A stretch of 64,000 bases of DNA. It comes from Halicephalobus mephisto. Lineage: Eukaryota > Nematoda > Chromadorea > Rhabditida > Panagrolaimidae. How positions within the stretch are numbered: the first letter of the stretch is position 1; each line of letters starts with the position of its first letter. The DNA lies in NCBI GenBank assembly GCA_009193035.1, contig SWDT01000183.1, forward strand, positions 62,001-126,000, written 5' to 3'. The notes under the pieces were generated by a model. The model did not search any database, was not told the origin of the DNA, and worked only from the letters and a program-made list of their open reading frames with translations. Shown in pieces: positions 1 through 13,217 of this stretch. A program made the translations under genes and the position numbers.

Positions 1-3000
1 CTAGCCAATTTACAACTTTCCAACGAATAAGCACATATAACTTCCGTATTTACCGGATTTGCCATTTTTAATAAACTTCTTCTTACAGAATAAATAGGCT
101 CCAGTACACTACTACATTGAATCACATTTTCACTTCTAATTTCCCAAGTATTAAGTAAACTTTGAATCGGTTTTTTAGACAACTTTGAAGGAAACAATTT
201 CAAAACATTAGCACCATCTTCTATTTCAAACAACGTATGCAGCCGTTTTATGTGATGATAAGCCTGAGAATACGTATCCGCATCATCCATCGTCACTGCT
301 TGAAGAGATTCCACAACTTGTTTTCTTGCTTTCTTAATACTAGTCTCAAATCCAGTTATTGATTGTTCATTAATACTTGACAAAATAGCCGCTACATGAG
401 CTCCCCAAGAATTCACAAATATTCCATTTTTTAATTTTTCTTTTAAAAATTCCCAATCTTCAACACGATAAGCAGCTTCCATTTCATAATTTTGAAGTTT
501 TTGAAAAATCAAACCTTCTTCATTATTTTTCAATGATGATGCTGTTGTGTATGCCAAATGTGGTTGATTTAATCTCAACAAACATTTAACAAGTGAAACT
601 TTTTGTAATGGCGTTTTTTGATACAATGGTAAAGCTTCCGTATAATCACCTATTGCTTCAAATGCAACAACTTGTTCACATGGCAAAGGTGTAGCTGATA
701 ATTTAATTGTATCAAATGCTCCCAAAACACCATCAACATCGCCTAATTGGAAGTAAATTTTCTAAAAATAATCAATTATTTAAAAGTTACAAAAATCCCA
801 AAAACACAATAGTTCATTTCCCAACTCCCATTAATTTCAAAATTATTTTTTAAATCATTTTTTAGTTAAATTAGCGTATTAATTCAACTACCAAAAACTA
901 GTTCAAAACTTATAAAACAATCAATATCGAAATCATTAAATTTTTACACAACAATTATCAATTATTTAAAAGTTACAAAAATTCCAAAAACACAATAGTT
1001 CATTTCCCAACTCCCATTAATTTCAAAATTATTTTTTAAATCATTTTTTAGTTAAATTAGCGTATTAATTCAACTACCAAAAACTAGTCCAAAATATATA
1101 AAACAATCAATATCGAAATCATTAAATTTTTACACAACAACTGAATGGATCAATTTATCCTAAAGTTGCAAGCAACCTGCAAATTTGATTTCAATATCAA
1201 TTGTCTAACTACTGCAATTTTCAAACTTTGATTTCAATACCAACTTCAAAACTGATATAAAAACTAAAAAAACCTCATAAAATAAGAAAATACTTCAAAT
1301 AAACAATTATCATAAAACCAAAATACACAAACCTCCAACATATAAAATCCTTCTCGTTCAAATTTTGCTTCCTCCATCGTCATCGGCATTCCATATTGTT
1401 CTAACCATCTCAATGCCCTACAGGAAGAGCAATATTTCACCGCTACAGCTACACTTAACAATATATTTGAATTTTCAATTTTTTTCCCTATAATTTCTGT
1501 CAAAAATTCCGAAATAATAGCAGATGCTGATTTCTTTGTTGAATTATCCACTAATTGAAGATTAAATTTGTCAATAAATTCAATAATTTGAAAACAAGTA
1601 TGAGCAGCTAATCGAATCCAATTATCTTCAGAATTTAATGCAACTTCAAAAACAGCATGAATTTCATAAATAGCTTCACTTCTTACAGTAGTACTTCTTT
1701 CCAACAACGATTGAAGAATAACCTGAGGCAACATTAACTGTGGTAATCGAAAATCTCCACTGTGCCAAATCGCTTGAAGTGCTTTAAAAACTCGAGAAAG
1801 TCTCAAATCTCTAATATTATTAGAAGCAGAAAAGTACCATTGCCAAAGCCAATCCGAATAACTCCCAGCACTCTTCACAAAAGGCCTAAAAGCAATAAAA
1901 AATCAAGAACAATCATTAAAAATCCTCTCGACATAAATGTTTGGGTTTTTTGAAAGATAAAAGAGGAAAATTCACAATTTTGGTTTCAAACAACAATTCC
2001 AAAATCAATTAAACATTGAAAAAATCAGAAAAAATAATTATAAAACTATCCAAAAAATTCTTAAAAGTTACCATAAAATTACAAAACTAAATTCTGCTAC
2101 AAAATTGTCCCAGAATTCTCAACAATTACTATAACATTCCAAAATTAAAAATTAAGTTTTGTTTCAAAAATAAAAACTAAGTTTTGTTTAAAAATTAAAA
2201 ACTAAATTTAGTTCAAAAATAAAAATTAAATTTTATTCCAAAATTACTTCGACACAAATTTCCAGAACTTATTAAAAACCACAACAATCTACGTGGCAAT
2301 TTCGTAATTTATTTCCCAAAAATATATCTAAATCTAAAATTTCCAAATTTAACTACAAAATTTATTTAATTTTCAGAATTTTCCCAGATTAATTTACTAA
2401 CATATCCCAAAAACACCAAAATATCACTACAGTAATCTTTTTAAAAATTTATTATTTTGTTAATTTAAAAAAACTCACTTTTGCGAACAATCTGGTCTTG
2501 AAATAATTGCTGCCGTAAAAGAAGTTTTTTTAAAAGGTTCAATTTCTCTCAAAATTTCTGGTTTCAAAGATTTCATAACATTATTATGTACATTTTTCAA
2601 TTCAGGAGAACTCAATTCTTTCAAAAGCAATTGAATCGAATACCCAATAAAATCCGCTTTTTCCGAATCCGTACATTCCATCAATAATTTCGCACATGTA
2701 ACCAATGTTATTTCAAAAAAATTCTTCATATCATCAACACATTTCAATTCACCTGAACACCTTCTATCTATATGTTTACTATTATCACCAACAGCCGTCA
2801 TTCCCATTCTACCCGGATCAATTGCACCAATTTTTCCAATACACAATCCAATTAACAATTTCACATCATCCGAACTCGACGTTTTCAATGCATACAACAA
2901 CGCTCTAACCAATTCTCCTGCATCTTCAATTTTCGTCAATCCATTTTCCAAAATTTGTACAACTTTCGGAAGAACAAGTGCCTGAACTTCCGGTCCTTCT

Positions 3001-6000
3001 TCTAGTAACATTCTCGAACAATCTAAAACGACAAATTTCCAAGTCAAAAACCACAGTAATATTACCTATAATGAGTTTGTCAGAATCCAACTGATCACAC
3101 TGCAAATATTTCATAAACGGACGGTTACTATTATGAAGTACGTAAACAGCCCGATCAAATCTCTCACAAGAAGCAGTTACAGTACTCACATTCTGTCTTG
3201 CTGCAAATATAAATTCCAAAATCCTATTAGCTCCAGGAAAATTATGAATAGAAGCAACAGCAAACAACAACTGCGGAAGAATATCCTCCAATGTTTCTTG
3301 AGTAATAGATTCCAAAAAAGCCATCCAAGCATCAATAGCCGCATCTGATGGTGGGGCCATTTTTAACAAATTAATCATTTTACTTGACATTTGAGATAAA
3401 AACTGAGAATTTAAGTTTCTCGTCAATGTACAAATACTGTAGACAACATTCTCCCTGTGAAAATACAGATAGTCATCAGCCAGAGCATTTCGCAATTCAA
3501 GCAAAATTCCTAGGTAACTAAAACACAGAAAATTTTTAAAATTCTTAAATAATTAAAAAAAGTTAAAAATATAAGTGTAAAAATTAAGATCTCCAACTAA
3601 AATTCAAAAAAAGCACAAATAAATAATTGAGATTTGAAAGAAATAAAATTTAAAAATAATCAAAGTTAAGAAATTCCTTAAATAATTAAAACTTTAAAAC
3701 AATTGATATTAAAAATCTTTTCAGATGCTTAGAATCTTTAAATAATTAAAATTTGAAACCTCTTAGGGTGACTAAGATCTTAAAATAGTCAAAATTAAGA
3801 AATTTTTTAAATAATTAAAACCTTAAAACAATTAATATTAAAAAAAGGATTTTTTAGATAATCAAAATCTTAAAATAATTAAAATTTCAAAGCTCCTTAA
3901 ATAATCAAAATTCAAAAAAGTACAAAAATCAAAAACTCACAAATTTTGAACCAAAATAGTATAATCAAATTTATCTGGCCATGATTCTTTTTTCGTAATT
4001 TCATAAATTTTCTCCAAATACGGTAGTGCTCTTTGTCCATTTTTTCCTTGACTTAAAATAATACAAACAATACATTTAAATGGTTTTAGATTAATTGCTG
4101 CTTCTGTATCACCACAAAATTCATCAAGTCTATAGAATAATCTAGGTTTACAGTCTATTTTTTTAATAACAATACAAGTCCAAAAAACTTGTGGCAATAC
4201 ACTTATAATTAGGGCCTGCTGATCACATCCGCGCATTTTGCAAATTTTTTGAATAATAATTTTAGCCATTTCGAGATCTTTATGGAGTACCAAACACGGA
4301 ACAAGATAAATCAAGCTTCTATCGAGATAATTTTTTTCTGGATTTCCTGTTTTATTCATCGAAAATATTGTCGCCATAGACAAGAAATAATAATCCAAAA
4401 CACCATTTTGTTTCATTTTCAAAACCTCAGGATCACCTCCATCATCTTCTGCTTTCACTATTTTAAGCATTTCCACTAATCTTTGAGCAGCATTGTTACA
4501 AATTTGATCTGCATATCTCCTGAACAAAATCGTAGGCTTGATTCCTTGTTTGTTAGCAATATTATTAACCATAGATTTCGCTATTTTCAGCATCGGAACG
4601 TCTTTTTCAATTCTTACAGCAGCTCGATGAATAACGATAATAAAAGCCGAAAGTGCAAATGGTTCATTTATACCGTACCTGAAAAACTACTCTTGAACAA
4701 AATCCCAAAAATCACACTTGTATCGGAAGCATTGGTTCAAATTTGAACAACTTCAATCCAAAACTTAAAACAAGAAGCATTTTTTTAAATTTTGTATTTT
4801 TACATAATTTTAAAAGCCATTTTAGGCAAATTCCATTCTTACATAGAACTCCAGGGCAAAGTTCTAAAAGTCCATAAAATTCAACAAAAATTATTCATAA
4901 CAAGGTGATAAAAACTGTAAATTCAGAATCAGAATCCTAAATTCTAAACACAAATATTCAACTTCAATTTAAAAATTAAAACAAATACCAAAATTAAAAC
5001 TCACATTGCACAACAAGCATAACATTCCAATTGATCTGTTTCTTCTGTCAAATTTCGCAACTGAATCTGCAATCTAGTCATAATATTATCAGGAAGATTC
5101 ATTTTTACAACTTCTTGCAAAATCGAATTTCTATAAGCACAGGAAATAGCCCCTCCAAACGGCAATAAATCAAAACTTTGTTCTATTAACCTATGTTCCT
5201 GTCCATAGGGTTCATCGACATGTTTCAAAATAGACGATAACAAATTAATAAAATCCATTTTCAATTCATCAATTCCTTCGGCATCAATAATCAACTTGGA
5301 TAACCTCACTAATGAATCGGGTAATACAGTAGAAAACAATTTCTTCACAATACTGGAACTCTTGCAACTTCGACAATTGATTCTTCCACTTCCCTCGATA
5401 TCGTAATCCTTGCCAGCAATGCAGAAACATGAACTTAGGGCATTAAGCAACGATTGAATCAGTCCAATCTGTCCATCTTCGAATCCTGGTTGTAATCTCG
5501 AACAACTTTCCAAAAGCGGAGAAACAATTTCCAGAAAAGGATAATTAGAAATAGAGTGAAAAAGTAACGGCAATGTATCTAGGGCAGTCAACACGAGAGT
5601 TTCATGTTTAGAATTCAGAGCCTGCTTAAAGACGATTGATCTCCATTCATTTTTGAAATTCAAGCGAGCAATTGCTTTCAAAGATTCCGATTTTAGAGTC
5701 ACAACTAAAACAACAAAATTACATTACCGTAAAAACCAAAAACCACTGTAAAATTATCTCAAAGCAAGTTTCCAGAATCCAAGTTCTTATATATCTGTCT
5801 TGAAAGCTCCTATGAGATTCTGGAAAATCCATCAAGACTCAAGACACTAAAACTTTTAAGCAATTTTTAAATAAATTTTACAGGTTGTTACAAAATTTCC
5901 AAAAATTTTACAAAAATCACTTTCAAAAATCTGTTAAATTCGAAAAATTTCAGAAAATTCTACAGAATCCTAAAAATTAAAAATTTTAAAAATAAACCTA

Positions 6001-7733
6001 CGATTAATTCGACCATCTAAAACCGTTTTCATTTTCATCACCGGAACAAGCAAAGACAGCGATTTTTGAAATCTCTCCAATTCAGTCCATTCCACATCGT
6101 AAATCCACGGCAAAGAGATAAACGATAAGAGAGTTTCTTGAGATCCGTTGTAGAATTTAGTTAATTTCGCCAATGAAGTTAAAAAAACAGCCACAACATC
6201 GGAATCAAAAGCATCTGATTGGAGACTTTCGAACACACTTTTTAACTGTTCTTCATTAGGTACGATAATGGACAGTAATTCTGGAGCCGGGTCTATCAGA
6301 CATAAAGCAGAAACCAACAACGATCTAATTCTCGCGTTCGTCGGGGGTTCGGATTCCGTTCCTTTGAGAATATTCTCGAGCAATTTAACGACTGCTGGAA
6401 TTCCCTTGATTTTCAACAACAAAGTACAAATTTGAGCAACATCGGTGGGTTCTGTCTTGTCGGAAACAAGGAGTTTGCTCAATAGTTCAGTCATTTTCCC
6501 GGAAATTTGATCTAGAGCAGTTCCGATTTCATCTTTGGAATAATCTCCGTTGACGAATCTACAGTAGCCGATGAGGAATTTCAGGAGACTTTCAAGTGCG
6601 GCTCCTTCATTCGTCATGATCATCTGAATTGCGTCGGAAGCAAACGGCAGTAAGGTACGGTAGCTGACAGACGGCAACTGACCGGATTGATGCAGTTCAC
6701 CAACGACATTCGCCACGACCTCCAGAGTTGACCTCACGTGCTTCTCGATTTTCTGTCGTTCTTCAGCATCGAGTTCTTGTGATGTCTTCAAAAACCGACA
6801 GTAAGCAAACAGAACATCCACGAAGTTAACGAAAAAGAGGCTTCCAACGAGGTTGGCCTTGATCAACTTATGCATCATCGAAATCACCGGCTGAAACGGT
6901 TCATAAACCAAATAAGGACGGATTAAACCTACGGCAGCGAGTCTGGAGTCGTCGGATTCCTGGACCAAACAACCACAAAGGAAAATCAGGTCGTGTTCTG
7001 GCATCTGGGAAAAGTCATAAGCGTCGTATAACATCAAATTCAACAAACACTCAATAACAGTGACTCTCGATGTACCACCGTCGTCGTTAGTGAAATCAAT
7101 GACGACAGGATCCAAATTGAAAGTCTGAGTGTCAGAGACAAATTGGTAAGACTGGTCGGGATTCAGACACAAAGTTTTCCCTTCGTCAGAAGCCAACTTG
7201 GTCCACTCAGCCACGATTCTCCGGAAGATGGAATGTCTCAAGTCTGCATTCAGGATCTTCAACAAACGGAATAGCCGCTGAAGGACCTTGTTACAGAGGA
7301 TATCCGGCGGGTGCTTCGAGATGAACTCGATCAACACGCAAATCGCCCACAGAATTCCGTCTGAAACTTGACTTTTATATATAAGAGCACCAAGCAAAAC
7401 CAACCTTGCCCGAACTTGGACTGAATCCTTTCCAATAAAGGAAACACGACGTCTATCTCGTCGATGTAGAGATTTACGAAATCCTCATCCTTCCAGTCGT
7501 CCCCGAACGCGAGCTCGTGGAAAATACCTTGTAAAGTTTTACTGACCACTATGCAATCTTCCGAAGTTCTAGAAAGCGCATATTGGTCGTTTTTCATATA
7601 TGAAAAGTTAAATTTTAAGCGAAAAAACTCACACAGCTCTCGGAGGCTTCCCGTCATCCGTTTCCTTCGAAAACTCCTCGGTTAACGTCACACATTGCGC
7701 TATCAGCATGTAATGTTCGTTATTTTCATCCAT
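1..7733 (-). CDS. atl-1: ATR-family checkpoint kinase (ATL-1-like), N-terminal and middle part, runs off the left edge
   Basis: PI3K-related kinase that senses replication stress and RPA-coated ssDNA together with ATRIP in the nucleus. Exons on the minus strand: 7633-7733, 7405-7568, 6002-7360, 5005-5704, 3941-4678, 3066-3517, 2479-3022, 1333-1885 and 1-761 (open at the edge). All junctions are GT-AG and in phase, giving about 1790 residues. Landmarks shared with vertebrate ATR, in order: SLPWIY (about residue 500), an EWR...W/F.QAL segment, LLGIL-type HEAT, GAIDPGR (about residue 1195), then the FAT start with YRVEDW and the HHIKRLHTL region in the last exon. The kinase and FATC domains lie left of position 1. 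The start at 7733 follows a TTTTACAG acceptor by one base. The long HEAT array is divergent, as usual in this family. The call rests on collinear motifs from memory, not a search; the exact ends of a few short introns (43-64 bp) are my choice. Confidence 0.88.
771..1142. repeat. 186-bp tandem duplication inside an ATR intron
   Basis: Two head-to-tail copies (771-956 and 957-1142) that differ at only a few positions, so the duplication is recent. Just after it, at about 1163, lies one copy of the motif TTGCAAGCAACCTGCAAA, which forms arrays at 17.9 and 39.2 kb. Confidence 0.9.
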
Positions 7734-7762
7734 ACTGTAAAATTAAAACAGAAAAACAATGG
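7734..7762 (-). promoter_or_regulatory. Likely trans-splice (SL) acceptor of the ATR-like gene
   Basis: On the minus strand a pyrimidine-rich run ends in TTTTACAG at 7735-7742, one base before the ATG at 7733. A 3' splice site this close to the start codon is typical of spliced-leader addition in nematodes; a 5'-UTR intron is the alternative. Confidence 0.55.
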
Positions 7763-8213
7763 AAATAAAAAAGAAGATCGCCGAAGGACATTCCGAAAGC
7801 AGCATTTCGCGCGCTCAGGGTCTCGACACGATTTCCTAACAAAACGATTTTTGACTTTTTAATTTCCTTTTTTCGTTGAAATTACATTCAAGCTTGTGTA
7901 ATCTTTGAAAATCCAACAAAAATTATCGGAAATCTTAGGATTTCATGGTGGATTCCAAATCCTTCCGGAATTTTATGGAAATTTGGAAAATTATCCAAAA
8001 TTAAATCGGGATTTTTAGGATTTAGGATTCTGGAAGTTCCTAAAAATTATAAAAATTCGTACCGATACCATTTCGTAACGACATGTCTTTAATTTCTATA
8101 TTAGTAAATTTAAAACTTCCTCGAGAATCCTAAAAACCCTACCGAGACTATTTTCAAATAAAATTCGAAATTTAAATCTTCATATTTTAGACTTCCAAAA
8201 ATCCACAGAAATA
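7763..8213. other. Gap between lipase and ATR-like genes
   Basis: AT-rich, with no open frame worth calling. It separates two genes on the same strand (about 560 bp from lipase stop to ATR start), which would allow either an operon with a long spacer or an independent promoter. Confidence 0.5.
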
Positions 8214-8219
8214 TTTATT
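8214..8219 (-). terminator. Polyadenylation signal of the lipase gene
   Basis: AATAAA on the minus strand, about 75 bases after the lipase stop codon at 8295-8297. Confidence 0.6.
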
Positions 8220-8294
8220 AATGGTTTTTAAAGTAGTGTTATCTTCAATTCTGTATATGTTTCACTGAAGTTTGGCGTTTTAAAAAAGCAGTTT

Positions 8295-9763
8295 TCAGAG
8301 CAGTAAGCCTCTCTCGCATTCGCTCTTGAGGTAGTCATCGGCCTTGATGCCGAAGTAGGTGATGTGGTCGTTTACATCCAGAGCTATCCCGAGGTTTCGG
8401 CAATGATGATCTTCGGCGTAAGAGCACTGTTTAAATTTGCTCGTTTTCTTCATGCCCTCAGGGTAGTGGACGAGGAATCTGTAAAAGAACGGTTGTCTCT
8501 CGGCCGTGGCTACTGAAAAGAGAAGATTATCCGGATCCATCGAGGCTGGGACGTTCGTGACGATGTCGTTTTTATTCACGATTCTGTATCTGAATTTTAT
8601 GTTTTGTTCGATGGCTTTGGCGAAGAGGAAGTTTCCGGTCCTGGGTTCCCCGAAGGTGACGAGTCTGATTTTGTCGGGATTGAACTGGGTAGAATTGGCC
8701 AGATATAGAGCCGTCATCGAAGCCAGACTCCCTCCGAGACTGTGCCCAGTCACCCAGATACGGTACCCTTGGTACTTCTTGTTGAGTTCGAAGATCTTTT
8801 CCTTCATCCCGCCCTTGAGGAAGAGGTTTCTGAAGCCGCCGTAGAAGTAAGTCATGACTCCGGTGCCGTTGACGAACTTCTCCCAGGCCCCGAGTTGAGC
8901 CCCTATGCCGTGGACGAACTCCTGGAAGAGCTGTTTGTCGAAAGTGGACCCTCTGTAAACGACGTAAATCGCCTTGGCTTCTTGGGACACGGCCAGCATC
9001 CCGGCACAAGTGTTCCCCGTCTGATCGCATTCGACCTCGTACCGCTTTATCAACTCCACATCCGGTCTGCTGTTCCTCAGGCATTTTGTCGGATCTTCCT
9101 GCTTCACAGCCAAGGCTAAAGAATACAAGCTTCTTCCTAGTTTATCCGTGTATCTCCGGCCCTTGGCACTACTCGGCGAAATCGGGCACTTGAACGGGTC
9201 CCTCTGAGCAGTGGCACTCCCTGAGGGACAGCTGATAGGAGCCCCACATTTCCCTGTGGGTATGCACCATCTGAAATAAAATAAACTTCTAAAAAATCGC
9301 CAAAAGTCAATTCTCAAATGAAAATCACCAAAATTTAAGGAAAATTATTAAAATTTGAAGTTCCTTTAAAATTAAAATCGCCAAAAGTCAATTTCCTTTA
9401 AATAAAAATTATCTAAATTTTAAATCTGAAAAGTAAAAATCACTGGAATTATTACTTTTAAAATAATTAAGATTTCCGTGCCGAGACAAGATTACTGTTT
9501 CCTGAAAGGGAAAATTGATAAATTGCGTCTTGACAGGAAAGAAATTTAAATTATTGTCAATTTTGATAAAGTTGAACTTTGAATGGTCTTGAAACGAACC
9601 GGCAGTGCTCTCTGAACGAAAAAATGTGAGTGTAAGATTGGGTACAGGAGGGACAATCCTTGGCGTCGCTGCAGACGTTGACCATTCCAGCCAAGGTACA
9701 GGGAATAAACAAGAATAATATGAAAAAAATCATTTCAATCGATACCGAAACCAAGAAGACCAT
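8295..9763 (-). CDS. Secreted class-3 (fungal-type) lipase, complete, 379 aa
   Basis: Triacylglycerol/phospholipid hydrolase of the alpha/beta-hydrolase class-3 family. Two exons, 9600-9763 and 8295-9270; the CG/A junction rebuilds the motif FREHCRWC. The N-terminus has a hydrophobic signal segment (about residues 1-24). A short Cys-rich domain follows (CSDAKDCPSC to about residue 83), of the kind that precedes the lipase fold in many nematode lipase-like proteins. The nucleophile elbow GHSLGG places Ser at 232; Asp290 (NKNDIV) and His357 (NDHITYF) complete the triad, so the enzyme looks active. Extra Cys pairs suggest an extracellular, disulfide-bonded protein. Start at 9763: an in-frame TGA lies just upstream and the context is GCCCATGG. 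It lies upstream of the ATR-like gene on the same strand. Confidence 0.92.
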
Positions 9764-10559
9764 GGGCTCTGGTGAAATCGACCTTCAAGAAATTTCCTTC
9801 TTCCATAATTGGGTCAATAGGTCATTTTGGGAAGTGTTAAAGATTTACTAAAAAATAAAATTACAATTTTCATAATTAGTGGAATTTTTAAGATAATTTT
9901 AAAGTTTCGGGGAAAATCAAATTATCGTAAATACAAACATTTGTGAAGGTAAATTTCGAAAAATAATCCTGACACGGAAGTTTGGGATTTTCCAGCTGAG
10001 ACCATAATTACGAAATTCTATGTGTATACCCCGGCAAAGGTCGAAATTACAGTATTGTAAATACAAAAAACAAACGTTTTCTTCGAAATTTCAAGAATAT
10101 CTACATTTCTGAATTTCTTCAGGAATCCTGGTGCTGCATAATCTTTGATCACAAAGTTTCAAATGATTCATTGTAGTAAGTAGTATCACAGTTTTGATGA
10201 TCTTTGTTGTATTTGTCAATCCGAGTGGCCCACGTACTGAGGAGACAAGTAGATATTGTAGAGAAGTTTATTTAACAGATGCCTGAGGAGCAATACAAAA
10301 TCTGTGTTGAACTTGACACACGCAACAAAACATATCCTTCTCATCGAGAGAAACTGTATTTTCCCTTATAGGTGTTAAAGGAATCCGTTTGGGACCAAGC
10401 GCTCCCTATTGGTTGCGCTTCCCGCTGAGAATGGAGTGCCCGATCCAACAATGTCAGAAGTTGTCGATTGTCATACGAAGATGACCGCGGAAGCCAATAA
10501 ATATCTATCCACCTCATGTATAAGAAATGAAATCCTAAACCCAGAAGAAGAATGCATCA
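9764..10559. other. Intergenic, upstream of the lipase
   Basis: AT-rich to about 10.1 kb, then more mixed sequence that may be the decayed 5' part of the Tc1-like copy starting near 10.56 kb. No intact gene seen. A CACCAG acceptor-like site lies directly before the lipase ATG. Confidence 0.4.
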
Positions 10560-10990
10560 GTGTTCAAACAACCAGGTAAAGCTGGTTTTTGTAGTAACCA
10601 TTCTATCAGAAGATCATTGATTTCTGCCAAGAACGAAAAAACATGGTTAGATTAGGCATGGAAGCATTACTTGTAACTAGTTAATGTGATCAAAAGTTTT
10701 GTGGAGTGATGAATCAGCATTCAATTTAATAAGAAACGAAGGTATCTATTGGATTAGACGCCCTTCAGGTACCAGATTCACTCTACGACATCGAATCTCA
10801 ACAGTCAAACACAATTATAGAAACATTTCAATTTGGGAATATTTTTATGCTTCTGGTATTGGGCTGCTCATGAGAATTCATGATATCATGGATGCATTTG
10901 GTCGGAACCGAAAAATTCAAGAACATGAGAACTAACATACTCCCAAAATGGCTTATCCTCAAAACCTAACAGCTTATAGCAGCATATAGA
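10560..10990 (+). pseudogene. Decayed Tc1-like transposase fragment
   Basis: The frame around 10690-10935 carries WSDESAFNL, RRPSGTRF, TVKH and a YASGIGLLMRI stretch. These match the catalytic-domain start of Tc1/mariner DD34E transposases (first catalytic Asp in WSDE). Upstream, an ISAKN...W sequence broken by stops fits the preceding linker. The second Asp and final Glu regions are not recognisable beyond 10990. No terminal inverted repeats were found, so this is a dead 5'- and 3'-truncated copy. Confidence 0.8.
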
Positions 10991-11976
10991 AAGGGATCTG
11001 AAAAGTCCCACTAGTATTTGAGATATTTTCCCCCTTATCACTATCTATATTCCCTATACTTTACTCTAAGTAGTATCTATAAAACACTACTTCTTCATTG
11101 AGTATACTTTTCCCCTTTGAAGGCTTGATAATTTTATTAAGACGTATCAGTCATTGGTATCATCTCACACTGCGTAAAACCTTTCTTTCGGGAATTTCAT
11201 AAATAACTGAAAACTTGCAAAAGATAAAATTCCTATTAATAATCAAAAAATAATACAAATGCGTTATTACTGAAACAATTAAATTCAAGTCGGATTGCTA
11301 AATTCAAAAATCGGAAACTTCAAAAAACTGACAATTCTGATAATTGATTAAAAATAACAAATTATGAGTCAACATTCTCTGACAACCCAATTACATGATT
11401 TTTATTTTCCAGACTTTTATTGAAAATTATTTCCAGTGATAATTTGCAAAGCTATTTGCTCCGAAGCATCTACACACGTGCATCGAGAAGCTAGTAAAAA
11501 AATCGGATGATACCTCATGTATTTTAGATAGAACTAATATGAAAACAAGGCTAATTCTGTTTGTGCTGATAAAGACTTAAATAGGGCGTGACTTCCGCTT
11601 CATCATCATCAACTCAGTAAAAATTTCTAAATAAGTTAACTTTCCTTCAGCAGATTAGTTTTGTATCGACGGTCGTTTCTTCAATGATTATCAATATGTT
11701 CATATTTAACCGTTGATCTTAGAAGTTGTATAAAAACTCTCATGTCTTTAACTTTCTTCTAGAAATTTCTAGATTTCTTAAAGTATAATATATTTTTGAA
11801 AATTTCGTTATAAAATATTTTAAGAGTGCGAAGTAATCATCAGTCAAAACCAAACTTGTCATGTGGGCCAATTTCTAGGAGTTCCTGAAGGTTTCTGTCG
11901 AAACAATTTCGTGACAATTATTTCTCATTTTTATAAAAGCGCGATATTTGAATTTATTACCAAATTACAGTTACCG
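10991..11976. other. Upstream region of the XNP-1-like gene
   Basis: Nearly 1 kb of AT-rich, non-repetitive sequence. The frame of exon 1 is open for about 110 bases before the ATG, but a CAAATTACAG acceptor at 11961-11970 suggests that the mRNA is trans-spliced or has a 5'-UTR intron ending there. Confidence 0.4.
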
Positions 11977-13125
11977 ATGGCGGACGACGTAGTAACTTTG
12001 CTCAGTAATTCAGAGAACAATCATCTGAACAATTCTACAAAAACTAAAAATAAATCGATAGTGATTTCATCACCAGATGAGTAAGTTTTCTTTTATAATC
12101 TATTGATTGATAAACGGGTTGTGTGACGCCCGTGTTCCAAGCATTTCTGTCCCAGTTCTAATAACTTTAATTCAAAAATTAAACTTAAAAAATCATTTCG
12201 AATAATTTTGTGTTTTGCATAATTGTTTCAAAGCCTTTCTAGCCAAATTTTCACTTTTTTGAAACTCCAAAAATTTAGATGTTCTTAAAATTGAAGACTA
12301 GGCTTCAAAATCCAGAATTCTGAAACTCGAATATTGAATTCCGACTTCATGTTCAGAATCTATAGGTTTAATTACGTTTTAAGTACTTTTTGTTCAGTTT
12401 TAGCCACAGAATTGGAACATATACGTTTGGAACGCAAATTTTTCGCAGTCCAGAATCCAAAATTCCAAAGATGAACTTCTGATTCCAACTTTAGGTTAGG
12501 AATTTATGAAGTTTATTGCATTTTAAATAATTTTTGCTTTTGTTCTAACTCCAGAATTGGTATACATTTGGAACATAGATAAATAAAAATTAGAAAATTA
12601 AAAATTAAAGAAATTTAAACTTATAATTAGAGAATACAAAGTTGAATTTCGAAATTTTCGTAAATCTTGATTGATAATTCAAAATTTATTTAAAAATATA
12701 CAAGTAAATAAGAAGAAAATATATATAAAGATATGCCATTTGGCTCATACGAAAAAACCATTTTTTTCAAAAATCATAATTTTTTAATTACAAAAATTTT
12801 CAAGAATAATGATATATTCAAAATATACTAATTTAAAGAATTATCGTTCCTAAAAATGCTAAAATATCATCAATTTTTTGGTTCACTGAAATTTTTCAGA
12901 ACTGATTTATTTTCTGACATTAGTACTCCAGCATCTCCAGAAAAAAAATCTAACAAACGAACAGCAGAAAATGACAGTTCAATGAATTTGGATATCTCAA
13001 AGAAACATGTAAGTTCTTCGTTCATTTATGAAATTCATATATGCAAATTTTGCAGAAAACTAAACGTCGTCGCATCCAGAAAGTAGTGGATGAAAAAGAA
13101 GAAGATGATAATGATGGTGATGATG

Positions 13126-13157
<32 letters not shown>

Positions 13158-13159
13158 GG

Positions 13160-13217
<58 letters not shown>

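Noticed and set aside
8506..9119. Plus-strand and alternative minus-strand frames over the lipase
   Set aside because: Shadows of the lipase exon, whose frame has the intact catalytic triad.
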